NCBI RefSeq assembly: GCF_003967035.1
Contig: NZ_AP018560.1
Coordinates: 2,341,501-2,405,500 of the forward strand
Length of the DNA stretch: 64,000 bases
Reading direction: 5' to 3'
DNA from: Aerosticca soli
GTDB lineage: Bacteria > Pseudomonadota > Gammaproteobacteria > Xanthomonadales > Rhodanobacteraceae
Of this stretch, positions 38,684 through 47,540 are shown in pieces. Under the pieces are notes generated by a model. It searched no databases, was not told where the DNA came from, and saw only the letters and a program-made list of their open reading frames with translations. The position numbers and the translations under genes are program-made. The first letter of the stretch is position 1. Each line of letters opens with the position of its first letter.

Positions 38684-39436
38684 TCACCCCTGCGTGGCGG
38701 GCGTCCGCCTGGGCAGCAGCCAGCGCACCGCAAGCACGCCGATCTCGTAGAGCAGGCACATCGGCACCGCCAGCATGATCATCGAGGTGATGTCCGGCGG
38801 GGTGATGAAGGCGGCGATGGCAAAGGCACCGACGATGGCGTAACGGCGGCCGCGGCGCAGCTGGGCGTGATCGACCACGCCCAGCGCGGCCAGCACCACC
38901 ACCACCACCGGCACCTCGAAGCACAGCCCGAAGGCGAAGAACATCAGCATCACGAAGTCGAGGTAATGGCCGATGTCGGTCATCATCTCCACGCCCGGCG
39001 GCTTTGTCGCGATGAGGAAACGGAACGCCGCCGGCAGCACCAGGAAATAGGCGAACGCACAACCGAGATAGAACAGCGCCAGCGCGGCGATCAAGAGCGG
39101 CCGCGCCAGCCGCTTCTCGTGCTTGTAAAGGCCGGGGCTGATGAAGGCCCACAGCTGGTAAAGCACCATCGGCATGCTGATGAACAGCGCGGCGTAGAAG
39201 GCCAGCTTGAGCGGCGTGACGAAGGTGCCGGCGACCTCGGTGGCGATGAGATGCGCCCCGGCCGGCAGGCGCGCCACCAGCGGCCTGGCCAGCTCCGCAT
39301 AGAGCCGGTTGGCGAACGGGACCAGCGCCAGCAGCACCACCAGCACGCTGGCGCAGGCCTTGAGCAGGCGCGAGCGCAACTCGATGAGATGCGAGATCAG
39401 GCCCTGTTCGGGCAGGGATTCAGGCTCGGTCGCCAT
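38684..39436 (-). CDS. tatC: Twin-arginine translocase TatC
   Basis: Six-helix core of the Tat system, 250 residues, which recognises twin-arginine signals of folded proteins. Family segments are LISHLIELRSRLLKA (N-terminal binding site), FVTPLKLAFYAALFISMP, YQLWAFISPGLYKHEKR, FAYFLVLPAAFRFL and the later FEVPVVVVVLAALGVV. ATG 39436 (MATEPESLPEQG) is preferred and lies 17 bases inside the tatB 3' end, so the two genes overlap. It is the last gene of the tatABC operon, with a convergent ctpA beyond. Confidence 0.96.
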   Translation of the reverse strand: MATEPESLPEQGLISHLIELRSRLLKACASVLVVLLALVPFANRLYAELARPLVARLPAGAHLIATEVAGTFVTPLKLAFYAALFISMPMVLYQLWAFISPGLYKHEKRLARPLLIAALALFYLGCAFAYFLVLPAAFRFLIATKPPGVEMMTDIGHYLDFVMLMFFAFGLCFEVPVVVVVLAALGVVDHAQLRRGRRYAIVGAFAIAAFITPPDITSMIMLAVPMCLLYEIGVLAVRWLLPRRTPATQG

Positions 39437-39824
39437 GACCTGCCTCATCCGCGGCGTCATGACCGCCGGCGCCGATCGCAGGCGCCTCGTCGCGGGGCGT
39501 GGTGGGCGATGCGGACGCCGTGGCCGCCTGCGCGGCGGCGGTCGCCTCGCGCACCTCGGCGGCGGCCTGCTGCGCGGCGCGGGTGGCGGCGTCCAGCCGG
39601 GCCTGCGCGGCGTCGATCTCGGCCGCGGCCTGGCGCGCGGCGCGGCGCAGTTCCTCCACCTCGAGTTCGCGCTCCACCTCGGCGCGCACGCCTTCCCAGC
39701 TTTGCCGCAGCCGGCGCAACACGGCCCCGGCGGTGCGCGCGACCTCGGGCAGTTTTTCCGGGCCGAGCACGATCAGCGCGACCACCGCGAGCAGCAACAG
39801 CTTGGTGAAACTGATCTCGATCAT
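39420..39824 (-). CDS. tatB: Twin-arginine translocase TatB
   Basis: A 134-residue TatB with one N-terminal membrane helix (MIEISFTKLLLLAVVALIVLG), the hinge GPEKLPEVAR, an amphipathic helix, and a long Ala/Glu/Arg-rich cytoplasmic tail ending in a histidine/aspartate-rich segment. The Glu at position 3 and the GPEKLP hinge separate it from TatA. Its 3' end overlaps tatC by 17 bases, and tatA lies 22 bases upstream. It binds Tat signal peptides with TatC. Confidence 0.95.
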   Translation of the reverse strand: MIEISFTKLLLLAVVALIVLGPEKLPEVARTAGAVLRRLRQSWEGVRAEVERELEVEELRRAARQAAAEIDAAQARLDAATRAAQQAAAEVREATAAAQAATASASPTTPRDEAPAIGAGGHDAADEAGHGDRA

Positions 39825-39846
39825 CGCCGCGTCGCGCGTGCCCGTC

Positions 39847-40089
39847 TCAAGGCTTGGAGTCGCGCTCGCGCTCCTGCTCGCGTCGCGCGGCCTCGGCGGT
39901 GTCGGTCGGCGGCGGCTCGGCGTGCAAGCGGTCGCGCTCGGCGTCGCGGCGCGGTTCCTCGTGCTCGCCCAGGCCTTTCTTGAACTCGCGGATCGCCGAA
40001 CCGAGATCCGAACCGATGTTGCGCAGCTTGCCGGTGCCGAAGACGACGACCACCACCAGCAGCAGCAGGATGAGATGCCAGATGCTCAT
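39847..40089 (-). CDS. tatA: Twin-arginine translocase TatA
   Basis: An 80-residue TatA with a membrane helix ([15 protein letters not shown]), the hinge [13 protein letters not shown], an amphipathic helix (AIREFKKGL) and a charged tail. It forms the export channel. It starts the tatABC operon, with a 44-base gap after a SYLF-domain gene on the same strand, so the four genes may share a transcript. Confidence 0.95.
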   Translation of the reverse strand: MSIWHLILLLLVVVVVFGTGKLRNIGSDLGSAIREFKKGLGEHEEPRRDAERDRLHAEPPPTDTAEAARREQERERDSKP

Positions 40090-40133
40090 GAACTTGTACC
40101 TCGCCAGATCAAAGCGATGCGCCGCAGGAAAAC

Positions 40134-40817
40134 TCAGCGCGCCGTGTATTCCTCCAGACGGTCGCGGAAATCCACCACCGCCGCCGGAACGTTGCGCACG
40201 CCGCCCTCGAAGATGCGCCGCGGGGTGATGCCGGCGCCGTAGACGGCGGCGTTGGCGTCATCGTCGATGTTCAGCACCGAGCCGTCCAGGGCGACGCCGG
40301 CGAACAGCCCGCGCGAGCGCGAGTAGGAATAGATCTCCGCCTTGAGCTGGCCGTCGGTGGCCGCGGCGGCGGTGCGGCCGACCGGTCCGGCGGCCACCGA
40401 GGCGTCGCCGCCCAGGGTGAACTTGCCGTTGACGATGCCATCCACGCCGCGCTGGGTGCGGAAGACCAAGATCACGTCGGTCGAGGACACCCCGGCCTGG
40501 AAGCCGAAGCTGCCGCCGGTCAGGCTGATGAAGCTCGGGTTGGACCAGGTGCCGTCGGCGCCCTTCACCGAGACCAGGCCCTGGCCGTAGCGCCCGCCGA
40601 GCACGAAACCGGCCTTGACCACGTTGGGGATGACCGCGATGGCCTTGGCCTCGCGCAGCAGGTCCTGCGGGATCGACCGGTCCGGCGCCTGCATGATCTC
40701 GTTGAGCACCCGCACCGCCTCGCGCGCCCGCTCGAGCGGATCGGCCGCGCGGGCCAGCGTCGGCAGCAGCAACAGGCTGCACAGCAGCCAATACGGCAGT
40801 TTGAGCGACTTGGGCAT
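40134..40817 (-). CDS. SYLF-domain (Ysc84-like) lipid-binding protein, exported
   Basis: A 227-residue protein with a signal peptide ending LARA near residue 25. The SYLF/Ysc84 domain follows: [29 protein letters not shown], in parts, then [19 protein letters not shown] and [17 protein letters not shown]. In eukaryotes the domain binds phosphoinositides and actin; bacterial members are exported proteins of unclear function, probably lipid-associated. Start ATG 40817 gives the signal peptide. It is divergent from hemH (124-bp gap). Confidence 0.88.
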   Translation of the reverse strand: MPKSLKLPYWLLCSLLLLPTLARAADPLERAREAVRVLNEIMQAPDRSIPQDLLREAKAIAVIPNVVKAGFVLGGRYGQGLVSVKGADGTWSNPSFISLTGGSFGFQAGVSSTDVILVFRTQRGVDGIVNGKFTLGGDASVAAGPVGRTAAAATDGQLKAEIYSYSRSRGLFAGVALDGSVLNIDDDANAAVYGAGITPRRIFEGGVRNVPAAVVDFRDRLEEYTAR

Positions 40818-40941
40818 CTTGAGATTCAAGGTAGGGCTCCGCCTTGGGGTGTTCGAATGGACCGGAAAGCATGCCACGCGCCCGCATGCCGGGAAGTCCG
40901 CGCCGACGCGGCGATGTGGCAGACTCGGAAGGCTTTGAGCG

Positions 40942-42045
40942 ATGCCGCACTATTTTCCGATGTCCGACCCGACGCACTATACCGGCCACGCCGGCGCACT
41001 GTCCGATCCCGCCGCCGCTGCCATTCAGACTGGCTTGCTGCTGGTGAACCTCGGCACGCCCGAGGCACCGACCGCGGCGGCGGTGCGCCCGTACCTCGCC
41101 GAGTTCCTGGGTGATCCGCGCGTGATCGATTATCCCCGCTGGCTGTGGTGGCCGATCCTGCACGGGGTGATCCTGCGCGTGCGGCCACGCCGCTCGGCAC
41201 AGGCCTATGCACGGATCTGGACGCCGCAAGGCTCGCCGCTGCGCGTCGGCAGCGAGGCCCTGGCCGCCGCGCTGCAGAACGCCCTCGACCGCCGCCGGCC
41301 GGGCGCGGTGCGCGTGGCACTGGCGATGCGCTACGGCCAGCCGGCGGTCGTCCCGACCATCGAGCGACTGGTCCGCGAGGGCGTGCGCCGGCTCCTGGTG
41401 CTGCCGCTCTATCCGCAGTATTCGGCCACCTCCACCGGCTCGGTGCTCGACGCAGTGGCCGCGGCGATGCAGCGCCTGCGCTGGCCGCCGGAACTGCGCA
41501 CCATCAACGATTACCACGACGATCCGGCACACATCGAGGCCCTGGCCGGGCACATCGAGCGCTGGTGGCAGCGGCACGGCCGCGGCGAGAAGCTGCTGCT
41601 GTCCTTCCACGGCATTCCCGAGCGCTACGTGCGCGCCGGCGACCCGTACCGCGACCAGTGCCTGGCCACCGCCCGGCGCCTGCGGGAACGGCTCGGGCTC
41701 GCCGAGGACGCGCTGGTCCTCAGCTTCCAGTCGCGCGTGGGCCGCGAGCCCTGGCTTTCGCCCTACACCGACGCCACCGTGCGGGCACTGGCCGCGCGCG
41801 GCGTGCGCCGCCTGGACGTGGCCTGCCCCGGCTTCGCGGTGGATTGCCTGGAAACGCTGGAGGAAATCGCCATGCAGAACCGCGAGTTCTTTCTCGAAGC
41901 CGGCGGCGAGGATCTGCGCTACATCCCCGCCCTCAACGACGATCCGGCCCAGGTCGACCAGCTGTGCGCCCTGGCGCTGCGCCACTTGCAGGGCTGGCCG
42001 GGTTTCGACGGCCGGGCCGTCCGGTCCGCGGAAGCGCCGGCGTGA
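40942..42045 (+). CDS. hemH: Ferrochelatase
   Basis: Inserts ferrous iron into protoporphyrin IX, the last step of heme synthesis. It has 367 residues from ATG 40942 (GGAAGG upstream); ATG 40960 is an alternative. Motifs are GLLLVNLGTPEAP near residue 31, LPLYPQYSATSTGS, the metal/catalytic LSFHGIPERY, FQSRVGREPWLSPYT and the C-terminal CPGFAVDCLETLEEI with its Glu. Being a periplasm-facing cytochrome-rich organism it needs much heme, but no direct link is seen. Its stop overlaps the GTG of the next gene (GTGA). Confidence 0.96.
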   Translation: MPHYFPMSDPTHYTGHAGALSDPAAAAIQTGLLLVNLGTPEAPTAAAVRPYLAEFLGDPRVIDYPRWLWWPILHGVILRVRPRRSAQAYARIWTPQGSPLRVGSEALAAALQNALDRRRPGAVRVALAMRYGQPAVVPTIERLVREGVRRLLVLPLYPQYSATSTGSVLDAVAAAMQRLRWPPELRTINDYHDDPAHIEALAGHIERWWQRHGRGEKLLLSFHGIPERYVRAGDPYRDQCLATARRLRERLGLAEDALVLSFQSRVGREPWLSPYTDATVRALAARGVRRLDVACPGFAVDCLETLEEIAMQNREFFLEAGGEDLRYIPALNDDPAQVDQLCALALRHLQGWPGFDGRAVRSAEAPA

Positions 42046-42887
42046 CCGCCGCCACCGAGCTCAGCCTGACGCTGCCCCACCTGCGTCTGGCCGCGCAAGT
42101 CTGGGGCGATGCGCAGGCGCCGGCGCTCGTCGCCCTGCATGGCTGGCTGGACAATGCCGGCAGCTTCGCCCACCTCGCCCCGCTGCTGGCGCGGCAGTTC
42201 CGCGTGATCGCGCTGGACCTGCCCGGCCACGGCCATGCCGATCATCTGCCGCCGGGCCCGGCCGGCTATCCGTTCACCGATTACGTCTATGCGGTGCGCG
42301 ACGCGCTGACCGCGCTCGGCATCGAACGCTGCGCCGTGCTCGGCCATTCGATGGGCGCCGGCGTGGCCAGCCTGCTCGCCGCCGCGCTGCCTGAGCGGGT
42401 GACGCGGCTGTGGCTGATCGAAAGCCTGGGGCCGCTGGCCGACGAGGGCGACACGCTGAAGCGCTTTCGCCAGGCGCTCGCCGCCACCACCGAGCGCAAG
42501 CCGCTGCGGCTGTTCCGCGACCTGGACCAGGCGGTGCGCACGCGCAGCGTGGCCACCGGGCTGCGTGCGGACCTGGCGCGGCCCATCGTCGAGCGCGGCC
42601 TGCGCGCGGAGGCCGACGGCTGGGCCTGGCGCAGCGACCCGCGCCTGCTGCTGCCGACCCCGATCCGCCTCGCCGAATCGCAGGTGCGCGCGCTGCTCGC
42701 CGGCATCGCGGCGCCCACCGACGTGCTGCTGGCGCGGCCGGCCAGCCCTTATCTGCCCGAGGCGCTGATGCGCGAGCGCGCCGCCTGCGTGCCGCGCGTG
42801 CGCCTCACGCACATGGACGGCGGCCACCATCTGCATCTGGAACACCCGCAGGCGGTGGCCCGCTGGATGGAGACCGCCGCGCCGTGA
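42042..42887 (+). CDS. Alpha/beta hydrolase
   Basis: A 281-residue single-domain hydrolase with no signal peptide. The oxyanion strand is VALHGWLDNAGSF, the nucleophile elbow is VLGHSMGAG, the acid is probably in the DVLLARPASPYL region, and the His lies in MDGGHHLHLEHP. The family resembles MEST/SERHL-type and bacterial esterases of unknown substrate. The GTG start at 42042 overlaps the hemH stop, so expression is coupled to ferrochelatase. It converges closely with an ABC permease gene (21 bases); GGCGCC repeats lie in that gap. Confidence 0.87.
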   Translation: MTAATELSLTLPHLRLAAQVWGDAQAPALVALHGWLDNAGSFAHLAPLLARQFRVIALDLPGHGHADHLPPGPAGYPFTDYVYAVRDALTALGIERCAVLGHSMGAGVASLLAAALPERVTRLWLIESLGPLADEGDTLKRFRQALAATTERKPLRLFRDLDQAVRTRSVATGLRADLARPIVERGLRAEADGWAWRSDPRLLLPTPIRLAESQVRALLAGIAAPTDVLLARPASPYLPEALMRERAACVPRVRLTHMDGGHHLHLEHPQAVARWMETAAP

Positions 42888-42908
42888 ACGCGCGGCGCCT
42901 TGGCGCCT

Positions 42909-44084
42909 TCAGGCGGAAATCGCCAGCCGCTCGCTGCGATAGAGGCGCAAGGTCGCGGCGACCGCGAGCAGCGCGACGAAGGCGGTGCCGGCCAGACAGG
43001 CCGACAGCGGCAACAGGCCCAGGCCATCGCCGCGCACCAGATCCAGGATGCCCAGATGCTGGCCCAGCAGCGGCACGGCATACATCCACGCCTGCGGCTT
43101 GAACGGCAGCACCATCAGCAGCACGCTCGGCAGGATCGGCAACAGCATCAGCAGCGAGAGATAGGTCTGCGCCTCGCGATAGCTGCGCGCGAAGGCCGCG
43201 ACCAGCGACTGCAGCGCCGCCAGCAGCACGATCATCGGCAGTTGCAGCACGAGCACGCGCAGGGCGAAGCCGGGGCCGAGGTCGATCTCCATGCCCAGCC
43301 GCTCGGCCGGCATGAAGCGGCCGACCATGCCGAAGGCGAGCAGGCTGATCGCCAGACTCGCCGCCGAGAAGGTGCAGATCGCCGCCAGCTTGCCGAGAAA
43401 GATCTGCCCGCGCGGCACCGGGTTGATGAACAGCGGCTCCAGCGACTGCCGTTCGCGTTCGCCGGCGGTGAGGTCGATCGCCAGGTACATGCCGCCGATG
43501 AACAGCGTGAGCACGAACAGATACGGCAGCATGTTGAACATCAGCACCGCGCGCGACTGCGCGGTGGCCTGGTCGCGGTCGGCCACCTGCACCGGCGCGG
43601 CGAGCGTGGGCGATAGACCGCGCGCGACCAGTCGCATCGCGCCCTGCTGGCGCGCATAGGTTTCGATCAGGCGACTGACGCGCTCGACCGCGGTGCCCGC
43701 GTTGCGCTGCGAGGAGTCGTGGATCAGCTCCACCTGCACCGGCTCGCCCTTGCGCCAGGCGGCGGCATAGGCGGGCGCGATGCGCAGCACCAGGTCGACG
43801 TCCTGCCGGCGCACCGCCGCCTCCGGATCGGCCAGCGGCGGCTGCGGCACGATGCCGCCGGCTTCCAGCGCGCGGACGAGGTTGGGCGCATACGAGGCGC
43901 CGATCACCGGCAGCTTGAGCGGGCGCTCGGCCTTCTCCAGTTGCTGGTGGATGGCGAGGTTGATCAGCACGACGAACAACAGCGGCGTGAGCAGCGGGCC
44001 GGTGAGGAAGGCACTGGTCAGCGTGCGGCGATCGCGCAGGTTCTCGCGCACTTCCTTGAGATAGACGACGAATGCAGGATGCAC
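42909..44084 (-). CDS. ABC-2 exporter permease (NatB-like)
   Basis: A 391-residue permease with one N-terminal helix after VHPAFVVYLKEVRENLRDRRT, a large periplasmic domain of about 150 residues, and five further helices. The membrane segment with LAIDLTAGERERQSLEPLFINPV is typical of NatB-like ABC-2 proteins. The start is GTG 44084 with AAGGTGAT before it. Together with the ATPase gene 96 bases upstream it would form an exporter. NatAB pumps sodium in Bacillus, but the substrate here is not known; a peptide or drug is equally possible. Confidence 0.87.
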   Translation of the reverse strand: MHPAFVVYLKEVRENLRDRRTLTSAFLTGPLLTPLLFVVLINLAIHQQLEKAERPLKLPVIGASYAPNLVRALEAGGIVPQPPLADPEAAVRRQDVDLVLRIAPAYAAAWRKGEPVQVELIHDSSQRNAGTAVERVSRLIETYARQQGAMRLVARGLSPTLAAPVQVADRDQATAQSRAVLMFNMLPYLFVLTLFIGGMYLAIDLTAGERERQSLEPLFINPVPRGQIFLGKLAAICTFSAASLAISLLAFGMVGRFMPAERLGMEIDLGPGFALRVLVLQLPMIVLLAALQSLVAAFARSYREAQTYLSLLMLLPILPSVLLMVLPFKPQAWMYAVPLLGQHLGILDLVRGDGLGLLPLSACLAGTAFVALLAVAATLRLYRSERLAISA

Positions 44085-44180
44085 GGGATCACCTTGCCGG
44101 AGAGGGGGAATGGGCGGCAAAGCGCGCGCCGGCGCCTGCGCAACGGGCATCGCGGCGCGCACCCGGCGGTGTCGGCGCGC

Positions 44181-44915
44181 TCACGCGGCCAGCCCCTCGG
44201 CACTGCCGATCAGGCGCACGAAGGCGTCCTCCAGATTGGCCTCGCCGGTCTGCGCGCGCAGCGCGTCCGGGCTTTCGTCGGCGACCACGCGGCCGTGCGC
44301 GATCACCACGATGCGATCGCACAGCGCGGCGACCTCCTGCATGATGTGGCTGGAAAACAGCACGCAGCGCCCCTCGTCCTTCAGCTCGCGCATGAAGCGG
44401 CGCAGCGCGCGCGTGGCCATCACGTCCAGACCGTTGGTCGGCTCGTCGAGAATGACGTTGCGCGGGTCGTGCACCAGCGCGCGGGCGATCGCCGTCTTCA
44501 CCCGCTGCCCTTGCGAAAAACCCTCGGTGCGGCGTGCGGCGAACTCGCCCATTTCCAGCGTGGCGATCAGCGCCTCGCGACGCTCATCGAGCGCGGCGCC
44601 GTCGAGTCCATGCAGGCGGCCGAAGTAGTCGATGTTCTCGCGCGCGGTCAGGCGCTTGTACAGGCCGCGCGCATCCGGCAGCACGCCCAGGCGCCGGCGC
44701 ACCGCCAAGGGATCGCGCGCGGCGTCGATGCCGTCCACGCGCACCTGGCCGCGTTCGGGCGTCATCAGCGTGTAGAGCATGCGCAGCGTGGTGGTCTTGC
44801 CGGCGCCGTTGGGCCCGAGCAGGCCGGTGATCTCGCCGTCGCGCGCGGTGAAGCCGACGCCGTCGACGGCCTTCACCGCGCCGAAGCGCTTGCAGAGGTC
44901 GATCACCTCGATCAT
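44181..44915 (-). CDS. ABC exporter ATPase (NatA-like)
   Basis: A 244-residue ABC ATPase. Walker A is GLLGPNGAGKTTTL (about residue 33-46), the signature is FSQGQRVKTAIARAL (in place of LSGGQ), Walker B is VILDEPTNGLD, and the switch His is in LFSSHIMQEV. It overlaps the preceding S33-type hydrolase gene by 4 bases (ATGA). The NatB-like permease follows. The order hydrolase, ATPase, permease suggests one transcript. Confidence 0.93.
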   Translation of the reverse strand: MIEVIDLCKRFGAVKAVDGVGFTARDGEITGLLGPNGAGKTTTLRMLYTLMTPERGQVRVDGIDAARDPLAVRRRLGVLPDARGLYKRLTARENIDYFGRLHGLDGAALDERREALIATLEMGEFAARRTEGFSQGQRVKTAIARALVHDPRNVILDEPTNGLDVMATRALRRFMRELKDEGRCVLFSSHIMQEVAALCDRIVVIAHGRVVADESPDALRAQTGEANLEDAFVRLIGSAEGLAA

Positions 44916-46474
44916 GGCGCGGCTCCGTTGAAATCGATGAACAGCGGCGTGGCCTGCAACCGGTCCAGACACGCGGCATCGAGCGTCTTCGGCACAAGAT
45001 CCTCGATGAAGGTCTTGACCAGCCGCGGCGCGCAGCCGGCGGTGATCACGTTGTGGCCCTGGCCCTTGAGCACCAGGTGACGCGCGTTCGACAGCCCTTT
45101 GAGCACGGCCTCGCCATAGCGCGGCGGCGTCACCGGATCGTACTGGCCCGAAAGCAGCAGCGTCGGCACGGCGCTTTCGAGCGGTCGATGAAAGTCGGCC
45201 GGACGACTCCCCTTGGGCCACACCGCGCACACCGCGTGCAGCGTATCGAGCATGCGCGTGCCGAGGATGGTGCCGGCATCCTCAGGCCGCGGCACGAGCA
45301 GATCGGCATCCTCGCTGCAGATCACCGAGGCCTGCATGCCGCCGTTCATGGTGTCGGACAGATCACCCGCCAGCAGCTTGGCCTGGCCGAGCAGAGGGCC
45401 GACGTCGCCGTGCGCGGCGGCGTCGATCGACAGCGGCAGCAGCGCGGCGGTGAGCGGCGAATAGGCGAACATGCGCACCACGCTGGCCAGCGAGCCTTCG
45501 TTCAAGGTGCGCTGCACGCCCTGGTAGGTCTGCGGATCGCGAAAACCGACCTTGTGCGGATTGGCGCGCAGCGCGTCACGCAACTGGTAGAGCGTCTGGT
45601 AGGGATCGCCGAAACGCGCCTTGCAACCCGCCTCGACGTTGCAGCGGGCGAACTGCGCCTCGAGTGCGTCTTCCAGATTGCGCGCGAAGTCCTGGCCCAG
45701 CACCAGCTCGTTCGGCACCACGCCATCGAGCACGATCGAGCGCACGCCCTGCGGATGGCGCATGGCGTACTGCTGCGCCACGCGGGTGCCGTAGGAGATG
45801 CCCAGCAGATCGAAGGTCGGCGCGCCGAGCGCCTGGCGCACCGCTTCCAGATCCTCCACCGCCGCCGTGGTGGTGTACTGACGCGGATCGGCGGTGGCCT
45901 CGATCTCCTTCAGGCAGGCGACGGTTTCCTCGCGCAGCCTGGCCGGATCGAACGCGGCGCCCTCCCCGGTCGCGGCCGGCGTCTGGCAGGTCAGCGGATG
46001 CGAGCCGCCGGTGCCGCGCTGGTCGAGCAGCAGCACGTGGCGATGCGCGAGCAGATCTTTCAACGCCGGCGCCAGTGGCGGCCAGCCCTCGGTCGCCGCC
46101 TGTCCCGGACCGCCGGCCAGCAACACCAGCATGTCGCGGGCCGGCGCCTGCGCCTGCGAGCGCACAACCGCCAGCTTCAGCGTGATGCGCCGGCCGTGCG
46201 GGTCGGCACGGTTCTCCGGCACCCCGAACGATGCGCACCACGCCGCCGCGCTGAGGCCGCTGTTGGGCTGCGCCAGCTCGCAGGCGTGCAGGGTCACGGA
46301 GCCGAGCTTCCACGTCGCCGGCGGCGCGGGCTTCGCGGCTGCCGTCAAGGCCTGGGCCGGCGCCGCTGGCGGCGCCTCGTCGCGATCGTGGCGATGGCCG
46401 GCGCGGTGGGCCGCGATGATCGCCACGGCCACCGCCACGGCCACGCCGATGCGGGTCTTGCGCTGGAAGGTCAC
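44912..46474 (-). CDS. S33-type alpha/beta hydrolase (tripeptidyl-aminopeptidase-like)
   Basis: A 520-residue exported or membrane-anchored hydrolase. The N-terminus (TRIGVAVAVAVAIIAAH) is a signal or anchor. Motifs of the SlpD/TAP family are LLAGGPGQAA, LLLDQRGTGGSHPL, the nucleophile elbow LGISYGTRVAQQY, the acid in LLSGQYDPVTPP and the His in LKGQGHNVI. Several cysteine pairs fit a periplasmic location. GTG 46474 is chosen because GGAG lies nine bases upstream and the signal starts there. Its stop overlaps the ABC ATPase start. It may process the exporter's substrate, but that is an inference. Confidence 0.88.
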   Translation of the reverse strand: MTFQRKTRIGVAVAVAVAIIAAHRAGHRHDRDEAPPAAPAQALTAAAKPAPPATWKLGSVTLHACELAQPNSGLSAAAWCASFGVPENRADPHGRRITLKLAVVRSQAQAPARDMLVLLAGGPGQAATEGWPPLAPALKDLLAHRHVLLLDQRGTGGSHPLTCQTPAATGEGAAFDPARLREETVACLKEIEATADPRQYTTTAAVEDLEAVRQALGAPTFDLLGISYGTRVAQQYAMRHPQGVRSIVLDGVVPNELVLGQDFARNLEDALEAQFARCNVEAGCKARFGDPYQTLYQLRDALRANPHKVGFRDPQTYQGVQRTLNEGSLASVVRMFAYSPLTAALLPLSIDAAAHGDVGPLLGQAKLLAGDLSDTMNGGMQASVICSEDADLLVPRPEDAGTILGTRMLDTLHAVCAVWPKGSRPADFHRPLESAVPTLLLSGQYDPVTPPRYGEAVLKGLSNARHLVLKGQGHNVITAGCAPRLVKTFIEDLVPKTLDAACLDRLQATPLFIDFNGAAP

Positions 46475-46892
46475 GCCGGCTGCTCCGGTTCGAGAAGAGG
46501 GATTCGACCGTCCCCTTGAACAGGGGCGATCCTGAAGGCGAGCGGCAGGAGCGGATCGTAGCGGCCCGTGGCGATGGCGTGAAATGGCCGCCGGCAAGCG
46601 GCATCACCCGCAGGCCGCAACCCGAGGCAGGGCGCACTCGAGGATTCACCCGCACGGCGTCAACTTGCCGCGCCCTCACCGCTTGTCCCAACCGGCTCGC
46701 AACCCTGTTTCCCCGAGCCGTACTCGTCGCCCCGGTCGAAAGCTTGAGCCAAGAAAGTGTGACGTGGTTTGCATTTCACAGGCACTTGTGGCGAAATCTC
46801 GCGCAACGCTACGGCCAAGGCGCGGGGATGGAGATCGGCCGAGCGCACACGCGTTGATCTGCACCCACCTTCGAACGAGGAGAGCGTCACCC
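46475..46892. other. 418-bp gap before the fimbrial operon
   Basis: No gene is supported. The right half (about 46740-46830) is less GC-rich than the rest of the window. It contains TGTGA (46758-46762) and TCACA (46776-46780) 13 bases apart, too far for a classic CRP site. The TGTGACGT at 46758-46765 also occurs twice at 52404-52434, near the other fimbrial gene. This region probably holds the promoter of the fimbrial operon and, on the minus strand, that of the S33-type hydrolase. Confidence 0.5.
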
Positions 46893-47423
46893 ATGAGCAT
46901 GAAGCAAAGCCTTCTTTCCGCCGCCCTGATCGCCGGCCTCGGCGTGGCCGCCCTGATGCCGCAGACGGCGTCCGCCGTGGATGGCACGATCAATATCAGC
47001 GGCAAGGTAATCGCCCAAACGTGCACTGTGAATACCAACAACGGCGCCACGGTTGTCTTACCCCCGGTCAACAAGAGTGTATTCACCGCAGCAGGCTCGA
47101 CGGCGGGCGATACCAATTTCACTATTGCGCTGTCTAACTGCGATTCGCTTCTCACCAATGCGCAGATGTCCTTCAGCGGGGCCAATATCGACACCTCGAA
47201 CGGCAAGCTTAAGAACACCAGCTCGGGTGGCTCGAATATCGAGATCGAATTGGTCAATGGGGCCACCCCGATCAACCTCTCCAACAACACCAATGCACCC
47301 AGTGTTCCCCTGAATAGTGGCAGCGGCTCCACCACGCTCAAAGCCCGTTACTACGCATCAACGACACCCGTCACTGCCGGTGCGGTCAGCACCAGCGTCG
47401 ACTTCACGCTGACCTATCAATAA
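46893..47423 (+). CDS. Major fimbrial subunit (type 1 family)
   Basis: A 176-residue exported pilin. The signal peptide ends around residue 28 (QTASAVDG). The mature N-terminus carries the donor strand DGTINISGKVIAQTCTV. A disulfide pair is likely between the Cys in AQTCTV and the Cys in ALSNCDSL. The C-terminal beta-zipper ends STSVDFTLTYQ with the penultimate Tyr typical of pilins. The start is ATG 46893 after GAGGAGA; ATG 46899 is also possible. A hairpin separates it from the chaperone gene, which should give the pilin the highest expression. Confidence 0.93.
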   Translation: MSMKQSLLSAALIAGLGVAALMPQTASAVDGTINISGKVIAQTCTVNTNNGATVVLPPVNKSVFTAAGSTAGDTNFTIALSNCDSLLTNAQMSFSGANIDTSNGKLKNTSSGGSNIEIELVNGATPINLSNNTNAPSVPLNSGSGSTTLKARYYASTTPVTAGAVSTSVDFTLTYQ

Positions 47424-47450
47424 GCTTGGTTTTTCAGCTTTTGGCAAAGG

Positions 47451-47480
47451 CGCGGGACCGGGACAACAGCCGGTCCCGCG
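47451..47480 (+). terminator. Hairpin between pilin and chaperone genes
   Basis: Perfect 11-bp stem (47451-47461 with 47470-47480) and 8-base loop, 28 bases after the pilin stop and without a T-run. It probably reduces read-through or protects the pilin mRNA, as is usual in fimbrial operons. Confidence 0.6.
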
Positions 47481-47540
47481 TCGTCATCTGACGCGGAAAA
47501 ACGCACGGCTTGGAACGGGCCGAGAGGGGATTGGGGAATC

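Noticed and set aside
46758-46780. CRP-like site before the pilin gene
   Set aside because: TGTGA and TCACA are 13 bases apart, not 6, so a standard CRP/Clp dimer site is unlikely.
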